Source of the DNA: Sipunculus nudus
Lineage: Eukaryota > Annelida > Sipuncula > Golfingiida > Sipunculidae
DNA length: 64,000 bases
Assembly (NCBI GenBank): GCA_026874595.1
Contig: CM049308.1
Location: 34,342,027 to 34,406,026 of the forward strand
Reading direction: 5' to 3'
In this document: piece by piece, positions 48,346 through 59,159 of the stretch
Layout: every line of letters starts with the position of its first letter
Position numbering within the stretch: the first letter of the stretch is position 1
Notes under the pieces: generated by a model
Database searches by the model: none
Told to the model about the DNA's origin: nothing
Seen by the model: the letters and a program-made list of their open reading frames with translations, nothing else
Position numbers and translations under genes: made by a program

Positions 48346-48594
48346 GTTTCTCACTTAACAATATGTGATGTAGATTAAACATTTCAGGATCATTATGCAA
48401 GTTTAAATAAAAGTATTTTCCGCAATAAAACTTACTTAGATTTGCGATGGGATGTTCTATTGATTCCTCAGTCTGTGTGACCGCTGTAAAAAGAGAACAT
48501 TTGCATTCCATACACGTTCTTTATCAAATAAATGGACCAACATGTCATGACTCTCAACTGACAGTCATCGAAGCTACAAAATTATCAGAATGGA

Positions 48595-49025
48595 ACTAAA
48601 CACACTCTTAGGAGCTTACAAAGATCTAGAGCAAACAAACATTTTTATATGAAGTTATTAGAAAATTACATACACATTATCATAAACCACTATAATATAT
48701 AAGATCTTTATAAAATTAGGCGAGCCATTGGTCATGGCTCTAAAAGGTCAACAAAGATTTATTAGATTTACAAGATATGTAGGTTTTATTTCTCACTAAA
48801 CCATTTGGGATATAGCTTAAACATTTCAGGACCATTGTGCAAGTGATCTCACATGTATAAGGAAACTATTTTTAGAATTGCAAGAAAAAAATGGACAATT
48901 GTATCGGTAGAGCAGGAACAACCACCTGATTTCCTGACAGATTTGAATTGATTTAAAAATTGTTGTGCAAGCCAAGTTAAGACCATTCAATCAAGAGAAA
49001 GTGTAGTCAACTTGTTAGACCAATT
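48595..49025. repeat. Dispersed repeat, inverted copy of 13725-14110
   Basis: Reverse-complement match to 13725-14110. Its right end, TTGTTAGACCAATTGAG, runs into the first bases of block B. Confidence 0.7.
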
Positions 49026-49749
49026 GAGAAAGCAAAGAGATGTCAGTCAAAATTATCATTACTCAAAATGATCAACACTGGACTTTAAAAGCAATTGGAA
49101 AGCCATTAATAAGGAAAAAACCGGACATGCCAATATAATATTTAATAGAAAGCAATAATTGTTATTATGTGAAATAATCCCGAAAAAAACTTGTCCGAAT
49201 GTTGATGTTTTGATATAAACCAGTTGTAGAATAAGATGACACTTATGAAGAATAAATTTATTATGCCTCAAAATAACAAGCAAGCACAAAAGAATGATAA
49301 TTGACAAAAGGACAGGCACAAACAGTCAATCTTGCAATAAAAGAAAAACTCAACAGAAAACAAAGCCATAAGTATTCAGTATGAAGGAAGACATAAAGGA
49401 TTTAACGGACAGTCCACAACCATACGAAAAATGTAATGTCAGATTCTACTTCTATGCAAGATAGATAAATAATACTAAACTGAAAAAAATCTATGGTGAG
49501 CCTTTAAATTAAACAATGCCATTACGAAGGCACCAAACATGATTGAACCCTCCACATTAAATATCTATGGTCATGTCAAAATAGTTCTGGTGATTAGTCA
49601 CAGAAGCATATGCAATTGCACTCAATACGTTAACTGTAATTTCGATTGCATTGCACTGTGTATTTCCTCCGTCATCTTCCTTGTAACGACTGTGGTAATT
49701 TTACTTTTGTCTTTTTGTTTTTGTGGACCCCCGTGCCCAGGCCTGCTCC

Positions 49750-50505
49750 CGCCATTGAGCTGAAAAAGGCTTGGGTGTCCTCAGCCAGATACCTTGAGTC
49801 CCCAGCAAGTTTAACTGGCTGGATAAGTGTATGGCGACAGGCCTGTGCGGCTGTGACAGTATTCCAAAATTGTAAGAGTTTGGTCACTTTGGTGGGGTAA
49901 TGTGCAATAACGCCTGCTGTATACGGCATACTTGTGGATCCTGCATTTATGAACATAGAAACTGCCGGTGTGCATTGGTTAAACTCTGATGGCATGTCAT
50001 CTTCAAGCAAGGCAAAATAGGAATCCACAAAGTACCTTACAACATCTCTCCCGCTGGTTGCATCAATGACCGTGCGCCACAATTGGTTCAGCTCCAAAGT
50101 TCCCATATATCCAGTAGGCAGTGGCTTGGCCATTTCTAGCGCTGTTGGGACAAGTTATATGTATGGATTTTGCAGCTCCGGATACTCTTGGGAAAGGCAA
50201 GTGTCCTGGCTTCCATCATGATCGGTCACAGGGGGGGTTGATGAGCCCTCCTCATCCACATGAAAGGTTCCTGGACGAGGTTCCTCTTGTCCTGGAGTGG
50301 CCTTGCTTGGAGTAGCATCAGGAAGACGCTCAGGAAGCGAGCACACAACTTGTCCCACTGTTGCCTCACCACCAAAGAGTTGTTTTCCGTGGACTCAGTA
50401 GCTGCGAGTCTATTGGCCATTGCCAATCCAGACGCTTGGGATAGGATGTGCGATGCTAGTGCCAATCTTCCAAGCATTCCTTCCATCTTGGATAAATATC
50501 CATGC
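49750..50505 (-). pseudogene. Unrecognised gene, block B copy
   Basis: From acceptor TTTCTAG (50512-50506): HGYLSKMEGMLGRLALASH, AMANRLAATESTENNS, a one-base frame change shared with block A, CSLPERLPDATPSKATPG, TDHDGSQDTCLSQEYPEL. A TAA lies after NPYI where block A has GAA (E). Then comes a clean frame: TLELNQLWRTVIDATSGRDV, VRYFVDSYFALLEDDMP, NAGSTSMPYTAGVIAHYPTK, KLLQFWNTVTAAQACRHTL and YLAEDTQAFF. The region after ATSGR is intact here but broken in block A. Confidence 0.5.
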
Positions 50506-51214
50506 CTAGAAATAAAAGATGCATGTAAGGTCATGATCGCAGCACACCACCAGTAATGTAGACCCGTAACCACATAACATATATGACATGAATGGAATAT
50601 AATAAAGAAAAATTACGTAATGAAACAGGGGGTCCATTTAAGGGTTAAATATAAACAGGGGAGCTATGGGTCATGTTGCTTGGCTTAATTTTGATAAAAA
50701 ATCTAGAATGTGCAATAATATACTTATTTCATATACCTAGTATGACAGATGGAAAACTAACGAAAAATGACCCTGTTGAGATGAAACCCTGTAAATTGAC
50801 TGTTTTAACTGTGTAAATTGCTGTAAAATCAAATGAGCATACAAAACTGTGAACGTGTAGGAAGCCTTACCCTATGTGATATAAATAAATATGTTGACTG
50901 AAACCGTTTTATGTGAGGTAATAAGGGAGAATTGGGCCTAAGTTTTATATGAAAGGATACATGTCATAAAGAACCTAGAGACCCATTGGCCATGACAATG
51001 TGTAAAACAGATGGTCAAAAGACCATTTGGCTGGATGGCAACATTAAAGAAATGCGGAGACCAGTTCAGCTAATAGAAAACATCCATTGCAGGTTCACCC
51101 ATTTGGTTAGAGACAAATGAGACATTGCATCATATACACAAACACTTTATATCATATTTTGCGATCCACTAAACAGACCGGATACTGAACATAAGAGAAA
51201 GTTGGTGATTGTTC

Positions 51215-51300
51215 GGGCAACTACATAAAGTGTGCGTAGACCTTAGTAAAGCATTCGATGGTGTAAACGGACACGCTTTTTGCATGATCAATATTCAATT
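51215..51300 (+). pseudogene. Reverse transcriptase motif scrap, block B
   Basis: VCVDLSKAFDGVNGHAFC matches the KAFD block of non-LTR reverse transcriptases and corresponds to 20895-20990 in block A. Confidence 0.45.
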
Positions 51301-51397
51301 AAGACCAAAGATTATTATATTTACCCAAAGCACTGTTCCTTTTTGAGAGAATAATTGTTAATTATATAATATAGTATACATATGTACGTTTACAGTG

Positions 51398-51439
51398 GCG
51401 GATCCAGAGGAGGGTGCCCGCGGTCCCCCCCCCCCCCCC
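51398..51439 (+). repeat. CAGTGGCGGATCCAG terminus plus C15 run
   Basis: CAGTGGCGGATCCAGAGGAG then GTGCCCGCGGT runs into fifteen C (51425-51439). The phrase CAGTGGCGGATCCAG is one I remember as a frequent transposon terminus in animals. It is not found in block A, which fits an insertion after duplication. The other end was not delimited. Confidence 0.4.
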
Positions 51440-52049
51440 GTTTAGTTCAAACATTTTCATCTATTTATTTCCCATTTTATTCTTTTATTTTTTCAGATTT
51501 GTTATTATCTCCCCCTTTTCCTTTCGGAAAACTACCCCGCCCCCTCTTAATAGAAGTTTTGATTGGTAATGTCGGTTTTGGAAGTCAAATAATTTTCTAT
51601 TTTCACCTATGACAAAATAAGTGTTTTAGCCAAGGCATCAGCATAACATCATCTCTCACTTCGTAAGCTGCTTATCCAGGAACAGACATTCAGCTGCTGT
51701 TGGATTCTAATTACCGGTTTCCAGTGTTTATCCTACCAGTAGGGCTCTTGTCAATGTTTTCACACTATCGGCTTGTCATTTAGCATTAACAACCTTGTGT
51801 AGTTTTCAGCAGATCCGCTTGATGTTACATTGTTGTGTGCCCTAATTATCACATGTGAGTAATACTTTAAGAGCAAATTGTTTTTTTCTGTTGTTCTGAA
51901 TATGTTATTAACGGTGAAACTACGTTTATTAGTCAGAAGAATGCTCACAAATGTCCTGTTGCAGTTCGCCCCATCATACAAGTAAAGTCCTCTGTGAATT
52001 TCGAGAGCGAGCATCTGCACCGTTTGCCAGAAAATTACATTTACTTCTG

Positions 52050-52475
52050 TCAGACTGTCTGTCCATCCGTCAAGTTTTCGTTTCCGTACGATTACTTCCG
52101 TACAATCAGTGATTGCCCTCATGCTTACCTTGGTTGGGATTAGTTTTGGAGTGTCTGGCTTTTCTCTGTCTGTCACTTTGTCCGTCTGTCAGGTTTCGAT
52201 TCCCTGTTATAACTTTCCTAAATATGATCCGATGTTACTCAAATTTTGGTCAGTGATTGCTCTCATGCTTACCTTGGTTTTCGTTTGTTTTGAAGTGTCT
52301 GGCTTATGTCCGTCTGTCTGTCTGTCACTGGCAGGTTTTCGTTTCTGTGGGATAACTTTCTTAAATATGATCCGATTTCATTCAAATTTTGATCAGTCAT
52401 TGCTCTCATGCATACCCCGGTTGGGATTAGTTTTGGAGTGTCTGGCTTCTGTCCGTCTGTCTGTCCGTCCTTTAT
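52050..52475. repeat. ~150-bp satellite, about three units (block B)
   Basis: Same monomer as 21820-22900, with CTAAATATGATCCGAT at about 52215 and 52353. Confidence 0.85.
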
Positions 52476-52984
52476 CAAGCATGAAAAACAACAAGATCCA
52501 TAAGCGGGGGACATTAATTTCACGAATTTGCTTGTTTATTTAAGCTTCATATTCTTCTGGCGGTTTTTTTTTAATGTTTATTATTTATTAAAATTTGTAT
52601 AATTCGCTGAAGCACACGTTTTAAATGATTCAAGTTCAAAATTATAGTGTACCTTTGAAAAGATGCTTAAGATCTCCATTAAGGTCTTAGATATAAAACA
52701 ATGAATTGGTTCACAATTATCCCAAGCCCAATATTTCCTGGTAGGTGCAACAGATTCAGCCATAATTACAGCTGCCACTATGAATTAATGGACATTAAAA
52801 TAGCCCTGAAGTGTTTCCATTATTTGAAGTACAACTGTCAATTTGATTATAAAGTATGTGTATCCATTTAATGAATGATTTAGGGAAATCATTGAAAAAA
52901 AAATTGAATTTAGTACTAAACTACTATTGGTTCATACTTTCTACCATGTTGCAGTGGCGTAGTATTTATTTTATTCAAATTAAA

Positions 52985-53160
52985 AAAGGACTCTAAAAAT
53001 TGCTTACTTAACCATAACAGTTCTGTCAGTGGCTTTGCATATTTTCCAAATTTAGACGACTGAAGGTACTTAGAGCGCTCAATAAACCAAACAGAATTGC
53101 TACTCTGCCCTTGGGGTTTGTTCAACTATATTAATTTCTTCCTGTCAAACTTGAAACACC
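52985..53160 (-). pseudogene. YqaJ-type exonuclease part, block B copy
   Basis: From 53125: NKPQGQSSNSVWFIERSKYL then QSSKFGKYAKPLTELLW. The GQSSNSVWFIER...SKFG pattern is the entry motif of YqaJ-like nucleases, better preserved than in block A. The upstream part (MREDIFRL equivalent) is decayed here at 53160-53250. Confidence 0.65.
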
Positions 53161-53414
53161 AAATGACTAACGGAAAATATCTTCACGGTACATGTCCAGA
53201 TAGTGTTGGTCATTAGTAAAAGTATACATATTGTCTGGTGCAACTATCTGAACGATTAGCATTATAATTTCATTACTGTCATCCTGTCTGATGATTCATA
53301 CATTTATTGCTGAAAAGAACATATCCTTGCATGTTTCTCAGGTGAACTGGACGGGGGTAATACTCGTCATCTGTTTAATATTTCTGACAGTTCCACTGCA
53401 GGTGTTGCGCAGTG

Positions 53415-53840
53415 TCAGTAAGGATGCTTAAGAGGCGAGCCCTGGAAGAGTTTACATTTGTGAAATGTTTGTAAACATTGTGTGGAAATATATGATGTTA
53501 GTATAGTCTTGGTATTATTGCTGAAAGAAACCGGATAAATTAATATACACTGAATATGCTTGCAGTGGGCATTCAGACCAGCACCTACAGGACATTCACA
53601 CTGACATTGTCTGAAAGCACCATAATTATCAATTATGATATCTACTTTGTATGCCATTGATTTTTTTTTTCATTTCTGCAGCAAAACGATTAAATGTGTA
53701 GCAGGTATCAGGTTTCTTTGCTGCACAAACACACGGAAGAAGTCTTTCCTTGTACATGACTTCGCTAAACTTAACATTGGGAAGAGGCGGATGGCCGTTT
53801 ATGGATAGGCGAAGAGAGAAGTCACGAACCAACAAGGTAT
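53415..53840 (-). pseudogene. SWIM zinc-finger part, block B copy
   Basis: From about 53835: VRDFSLRLSINGHPPLPNVK, FSEVMYKERLLPCVCAAKKP and CYTFNRFAAEMKKK. The frame then slips at an A10 run, where block A has A9. The finger is complete: CQCECPVGAGLNAHCKHIQC, followed by CLQTFHKCKLFQGSPLKHP. The C-x-C...C-x-H ligands are all present. Downstream spacing to the YqaJ motif agrees with a single SWIM-YqaJ protein. Confidence 0.7.
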
Positions 53841-54893
53841 AACGGGAGAAGGCGTCAGTAAAGCAGAATTACGACGTATACGTCAGCCCTACTAAAAGTT
53901 CAAATTTTTTACTACATCGCATAAAGCCTATTTATTGGAATGGATAGGTGGACGTCTCCATTCAGAGGTATTGGGAATACGACTCCGTGGGAAAGTTTTT
54001 TTTTTTTATGGGGACACAGGTGTACCAGACATACGGCCTTCCTGCCGAGATTTACTGGAACATAAAGACAAATTCAGGATATTGAGACACCTGACCATCA
54101 TTCAACCAGATATTGGAAGGGGGTGGGGGCGAAGATGATTTCGTTTAAGGTGGCAGGACAGGTCCCCCCACCTGACCTGACTTTGTATCAGTTTTTCCTT
54201 TGCATTAAACAATCTAATGCTTTAATACCCCTAAAGTATACATTTTCTGAAAGCTAAGAAAATTCTCTATAGTTTGGTGATAATAAACTTTGTTCCTGAG
54301 GAACAGGTTTGAATTTGTAAGAATTTTAATTTAATTTTAATATTTAAGAAAAAAGTTTATTCCAGCACAACTAAAGCAGATACAGAAAATCTTCTTAAAT
54401 AAATCGAGAATTTAGATAATAATCCCCAGGCGTTTTTTTTTTTTTTTTGTTTGTTTAGTGAGTTAAGTTTAAAAATTACGATTTAACAGAGTATTTAATT
54501 TTGAAATCTTCACAAATCATTCAATTTTTTACTTTTACCTTAATAAAATCCTTCAGATTTTACACAACTGTCAAACACCCTGTCAATACATCTTGGTGTT
54601 TACTGAATAGAAATACCTTTTCCACAAAATGTAACCGGCGACCCAAAATGGGCTCAGCTGCATTAGATCCGCCCAGTATTCAATATTACGTTTACCTTTT
54701 ATTGAAAAAAAACACCAATTTATACGATTTTGACCAGTCCTGCTATCTTAAGGCTGCACACGGCCAAAAGGTATAGGAGGTCATACTCTCAAGTTCTGGC
54801 CCATCGTGTTACACCATCTATTGAAACTGGATAAGCGCTCCTGTGGCACAGAGGGCCTAAAAAAGTCACATATGAATAAGTTTACTCCTGTTA

Positions 54894-55832
54894 AACAAGG
54901 GCACCGCAAAGCGGAGCATCCCCTCGCATGGGAGCATAATGATATGGGGTGTATTACGCAAGGGTTAAGAGGAAGAAAGGTATTTGAGCTTGAGCTTTGA
55001 CGTCAAACTCAATAAGTTGTACGTGTATGGGTGGGTGAGGCATATGTGAAGGAGAAAGCTTAAGATCAAATGATTTGGCTGAAAATTGATCAATAAGGTA
55101 TATTGGGACGGATGGGAAGACAGACAGGAAGACGGATGTACAAACATAGGAGATAGTATATGCGCTGTTGGCTTAAAATCAGTCTACAAGCTTTTTCAAG
55201 AAGTGGGTTCTGTGGCCGTGACCTTGTATTCCGTGACCTCAAAATCGATAGGTTTCTTCATCCATGAAGTGGGTAAGCCATATGTGCAAGATGAAAGGTT
55301 TAGGTCAAACTTTTTTGCTTAAATCAGTCCACAAGCTTTTTAAAGAAGTGGGTGCTGTGGCCGTGACCTTTGACCCCGTAACCTCAAAATCGATAGGTTT
55401 CTTTATCCATGGGTAGGTGAGCCATATGTGCAAGATGAAAGGTTTAGGTCAAACGGTTTTGCTTGAAATGGGTCTACAAACTTTTTCAAGAAGTGGGTGC
55501 TGTGGCCGTGACCTTTGACCCAATGACCTCAAAATTGATAGGTTTCTTTATCAATGTGTGGGGTAAGCCATATTTTTGAGATGAAAGGTTTTGGTCAAAC
55601 GGTTTGGCTTGAAATCGATCTACACGCTTTTTCAAGAAGTGGGTGCTGTGGCCGTGACCTTTGACCCAATGACCTCAAAATCGACAGGTTTCTAAATCCG
55701 TGGGTGGATGAGCCATATGTGCGAGATGAAAGGTTTTGGGCAAACGGTTTGGCTTGAAATTGATCCACAAGGCAATTTCGGACGGACGGAGGCGTTACTA
55801 TATCCCTTTCGCAACTTCGTTGCGAGGCGATA
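54894..55832 (+). mobile_element. ~940-bp insertion unique to block B
   Basis: Block A reads CTCCTGTTATATAAGCACTA. Block B reads CTCCTGTTA, this element, then ATAAGCACTA. It begins AACAAGGGCACCGCAAAGCG with a small hairpin (CACCGC.AAGCGG) and ends CTTTCGCAACTTCGTTGCGAG with a perfect TCGCAAC/GTTGCGA hairpin. Inside is an array of ~137-bp monomers. No coding. Confidence 0.8.
55080..55770. repeat. ~137-bp tandem array inside the 54.9-kb insertion
   Basis: About five units with TTTTTCAAGAAGTGGGTGCT, GTGGCCGTGACCTTTGACCC, TCGATAGGTTTCTTTATCCA and GAGCCATATGTGCAAGATG. Confidence 0.9.
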
Positions 55833-56149
55833 ATAAGCACTAGATTGCTTGAAAAGCACGAAGGGCTTTAATTATCACGGCCGATTTAAGTAATGCTGTC
55901 ATTGCAGGGTATATATAAAAAGGCATATTGCTGGGAAGTCTCAAGAGAGTTTGATATCCATAAACTTGATAGGAGGTATATGAATAGGATTTATACGGTT
56001 CTGTCTAGTCTAAAACAATGTGGAATTTAAAAAAAGAGGATCACGGGTGCTTATATTACGGAAGGTTTGAGTTTCCTGAGGTCATTATCGCTTTAATACC
56101 CATTCCAGGTTGAACAAGTTCTGCTAAATTACTTTCGTTCTCTCACAAA

Positions 56150-56330
56150 CAATGCATCCCACTCTGCTAATGGTCGTTACGATTTGGAAACTAATGGACA
56201 TACCATAGACAACCTCCCACCTGTCAGGAAAAGGGACTTCTGGGTATATAGTTCTTCCGGGATTAATCGCTGTTACAAAAACTAAGCCCCGATGACTTCG
56301 TACACACGATCACCAACTAACATTTCACAA
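56150..56330 (-). pseudogene. Terminal exon LVGDRVYEV, block B copy
   Basis: Counterpart of 25426-25640. Reads MLVGDRVYEVIG, then one G is missing (four instead of five). After the shift it continues INPGR.IYPEVPFPDRWEVV and ISFQIVTTISRVGCIVC in the proper frame. Confidence 0.45.
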
Positions 56331-56523
56331 TCACAACATCACATTTACAACCATATAAAGCTACTTATATTAATGTTAACAGTACTCGAGGCACAGATAC
56401 CGAATGCCAGTCATATACCCGACAAGAAAAAATTGTCTAAACCACTTTATTGAAAGTAATCGATTTTACCGACTTAATTGTCTTTTTACTGTCTTTCCTG
56501 AACTTCGAAAGATACGGAATTTT

Positions 56524-56715
56524 CTATAGCAAGGCTTTCTCAGGGTCCGCGTTCTGATCTTCGCCCACCATCAGGTCCCTCCGAATAACACCGGTGTCAA
56601 CCTTGAGGGTTTGGAAACTCTTCCCGGTGTCCACACAGATCTTCAGTTGGTCCTTCCTTGAAACAACTCCTTCGACCGTTCCCGTAATGGTGTGTTGCGA
56701 TGTACCTTCGACGGG
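56524..56715 (-). pseudogene. Second OB-like exon, block B copy
   Basis: After acceptor TACATTGCAG: PVEGTSQHTITGTVEGVVSR, KDQLKICVDTGKSFQTLKVD and TGVIRRDLMVGEDQNADPEK. The frame stays open through RRDLMVGED, where block A is shifted. It ends at TAG (56524-56526) where block A has CAG. Confidence 0.5.
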
Positions 56716-57197
56716 CTGCAATGTAAAAAAACATTCTTCTACAGTAATGTCGGTGATAAGTTTATCACCAAGACACTCATCCCTTTACCACTATCCCTTC
56801 TTTTCAACTCCGTAATGTGTATGCTAATCTTATAAAAGTATCTCGTCATTCAATTAGCAATCCTGCTATTCTACTTTACAGTATAAACAAACTGTACAGG
56901 TTTCTCGTTTGTACTATAAAATCTATCATGCAGAAAAAATATTATCACCAAAAGGAAAGAGAACAATGAGAGATATCAACTGACATGAAACAATTGCATG
57001 AATAACTAAAAATTTAATATATCCATCCCATTATCTCACCACAATATAGACGACATATTACTTTAAATATATACTTAAGGTTTATAATTTAGGTTTATAA
57101 TCATTCCTGTCTTTATCCTGTAGAAAATGTATTATTCACAATGATCTTATCTTCGTAGTTCACATTTAATGTCACCGCAAAGCGGTGTTTGGAATAC

Positions 57198-57366
57198 CTG
57201 GCCCCTACATCCACCAGTTTAACCGTCTGACCACTGGCGAGGCCCTCCCCAGCTTCTGTCGCCTGCCTCCACAGAGTCACATCAATTATCCAAGAATCAT
57301 CCTGATGGACAGCTCCTGCAGTTTTGCAGTTCCCTCTTGCAGCGACACTTCTCTGGGCCTTTCAAT
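57198..57366 (-). pseudogene. RPA-like OB-fold exon, block B copy
   Basis: Reads IERPREVSLQEGTAKLQELS, then small indels around ATCAGGATGATTCTTGG break the frame. The rest matches WRQATEAGEGLASGQTVKLV and DVGAR. It has AGA where copies 1 and A have TGA, showing that the ancestral codon was sense. Confidence 0.6.
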
Positions 57367-57549
57367 CTGCAAAAAAAAAATGAAAAATATTGGGACATTT
57401 CAATGGCACATCATAAATCATTTTAAATATTAAAAACTGAAATCAAATGTCCCATCTCTCAAGCGAAAGAGGATACAAGCGACAAGCAATCTCACAGTTA
57501 ATACTAATCTGCGCCTACATTAACACGACTCATACCCGGATGTTTATAA

Positions 57550-57892
57550 ATTCATATCGCTTGACTAGCTTTAATTAAGCACAGCTTACATTTCTAGGAC
57601 AGTATAAACATAGAAATCAGGTACTGACAATCGATCGAGCACATGCTTTAATAAAACATTTCCTTACACATTCAATTCTGCCCTCCACCGGTACTTCTTG
57701 CCCATTTTTCACTGAATCAATTGGTACGGGGGTCGGGTTCAACAGCGCCTCCGCTCCCAACAAGTCCTTCCTGTCCGATATCACACGAGCAGTTCTGCAA
57801 TATCACCGAAAAACAAAATTATATTCGTCATAAATTACTCAATATTATCACTATGTTTTACAAACTCAGTCTCCATTTCTTGCCCTGGGTCT
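57550..57892 (-). pseudogene. WYWTGRTCW exon, block B copy (truncated)
   Basis: Sequence matches 27245-27566, with several indels (for example an extra CAGCGCCTCCGCT near 57745) that destroy the frame. It is cut off near 57892 by unrelated repeat DNA. Confidence 0.5.
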
Positions 57893-58095
57893 TACCCACA
57901 ACTTTTGTTGGCCATATTTTATGTCAAATGTGTCACTTTGTCCATTATGTCCGTCTTTCTGGTGTCCCCGATTTCGATTGCTCGCTGGTTCTTGCGTCTT
58001 ATTAGCAATCTACAGTCCACAGTTTAGCAGAAATCCTTCTAGTACATTTTATGTCTTTCATCAATACCTCGAAAGCGATTTTTAAGTTACTGAAA
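57893..58095. repeat. Fragment of the ~330-bp monomer family
   Basis: TGTCACTTTGTCCATTATGT, GCTCGCTGGTTCTTGCGTCT, CAGAAATCCTT and ATACCTCGAAAGCGATTTTT follow the monomer order of 42-48 kb, ending at a decayed GAGCCGCTATGC site. Confidence 0.6.
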
Positions 58096-58224
58096 AGAGC
58101 CGCTATGCAAAGTTCGAGACATGAGAAGAGGAACAGGGAGAGGAGGAGAGAGGGACAGAGAGAGGGAGAACGAGAGAGGAGGACAAACGGGAGAAGGGGG
58201 GTGGCCGGTCTGCGGTGGACAGAC

Positions 58225-58585
58225 GACATACAAAACCAGGACCGCGCCACCTCCCGCTCCCGTTCGCGATCCCCGCTCGCTCATTCCAACGACAGTCGAA
58301 GATATACTCAAGAAAGATGTAGAGAAAACGATGACGAAGGAGGCGGTAGGTTATCGTTCCATAGTCATTTACACCACATTCACCCCCCTTCTCCCGCCAG
58401 AACTCCACCCCGCCCCCATCATATTGCCGCCGGTGCCGGCAGATCAAAACGATCCTATTGTTACTCGGAAGACCCCTTGGACCAGTTGGAGAACGAACTG
58501 TACGGTGGAGAAAGAAGAGAGGAGGAGGAGGGTGAGAGAGACCAGAGAAGAGGAGGTGAGAAATTGGCATATTGAAGTTGTTTGA
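58225..58585 (+). pseudogene. Proline-rich exon, second copy
   Basis: Frame from 58121: APPPAPVRDPRSLIPTTVED, ILKKDVEKTMTKEAVGYR, then a proline-rich spacer, APIILPPVPADQNDPIV and PWTSWRTNCTVEKEERRRR. It corresponds to 1585-2025 with the same frame. It is open to a stop at 58585. Upstream 58095-58220 is purine-rich. Product unknown. Confidence 0.45.
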
Positions 58586-58589
58586 TCCA

Positions 58590-59036
58590 GGGGATGTTCT
58601 TATTACTGAGAGGTCCCCTCCCCCTTTCAAAGAAGGAAGAAATAGTTTACAATCGGAGAGGATACACGTTTAAGGAATGTTGCGAATTCATTTTGAACGT
58701 GTCATGGGGCGCCTTAAGGATTTGATATCATGAAGTCGTAATTGCCTTCAGACAGGTTTGACTTATTTGATAATATTGTTTTTGCAGTCTTGGTTAACTT
58801 ATAACCACCTATAATTCCTTGATGAAGTCGATAATAAAATGAAAGAGATGTGGACGCTGATGGTAAATGTCACTTACAGTAACATCTAACTGACGGTTCA
58901 TGAGAGTTTCCTGTTTTGCCACTGTTTTGTTGAAGATATTTGTTAGTTTCACATCTTATATTGCACTTTGTGTCTGAGAAATCCATATGAATAGAAGAGA
59001 TAACATACAAGATAATCGAGTTTTTTTTATTAACGA
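58590..59036. other. No gene seen
   Basis: AT-rich flank between the proline-rich exon and the large AGCTCAG-family element. The minus-strand frame that continues to 59274 runs into the repeat and is not supported. Confidence 0.4.
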
Positions 59037-59159
59037 TTTTTAGCTCAGGTGACTGAAAGTCATCTGAGCTATAGCGATCACTCTTTGTCCGTCGTCCGTC
59101 TGTCCGTCCGTTAACCAGGCACAAATCGTAACCGCTGGACCTAGAACCTTGTAACTTGG

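Larger units (their letters stand above)
41488..48351 (+). mobile_element. Long non-autonomous element of ~330-bp monomers
   Basis: It begins TTATTACTTGCCGGAAATC with the hairpin partner GCAAGCATG and ends CCGGCAAGCGTTCGACC then TATGGTCGTCTAGTTT. The same end phrase occurs at about 44140-44170 and 46075-46105. The interior is made of ~330-bp monomers: CTACAGGCCACAGTTTTGA, ATCCTTTTGAAACT, TCTCGAAACC, CCGGATATGGCCGCTAGGGG, then GTCTGTCTGTTTGTCAGTTG. No coding. A second repeat family is nested at 42198-43438. Confidence 0.75.
49011..57892 (-). mobile_element. Block B: second copy of the ~9-kb unit
   Basis: Collinear with 18782-27566 in direct orientation from TTGTTAGACCAAT to TCTCCATTTCTTGCC. 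Genes lie on the minus strand in the same order as in block A. Differences: fewer satellite units, no 405-bp insertion in the SWIM exon, no 390-bp intron piece, but an extra insertion of about 940 bp (54894-55832) and a different piece at 51340-51445. At 57892 homology ends abruptly inside the WYWTGRTCW exon. Confidence 0.75.
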
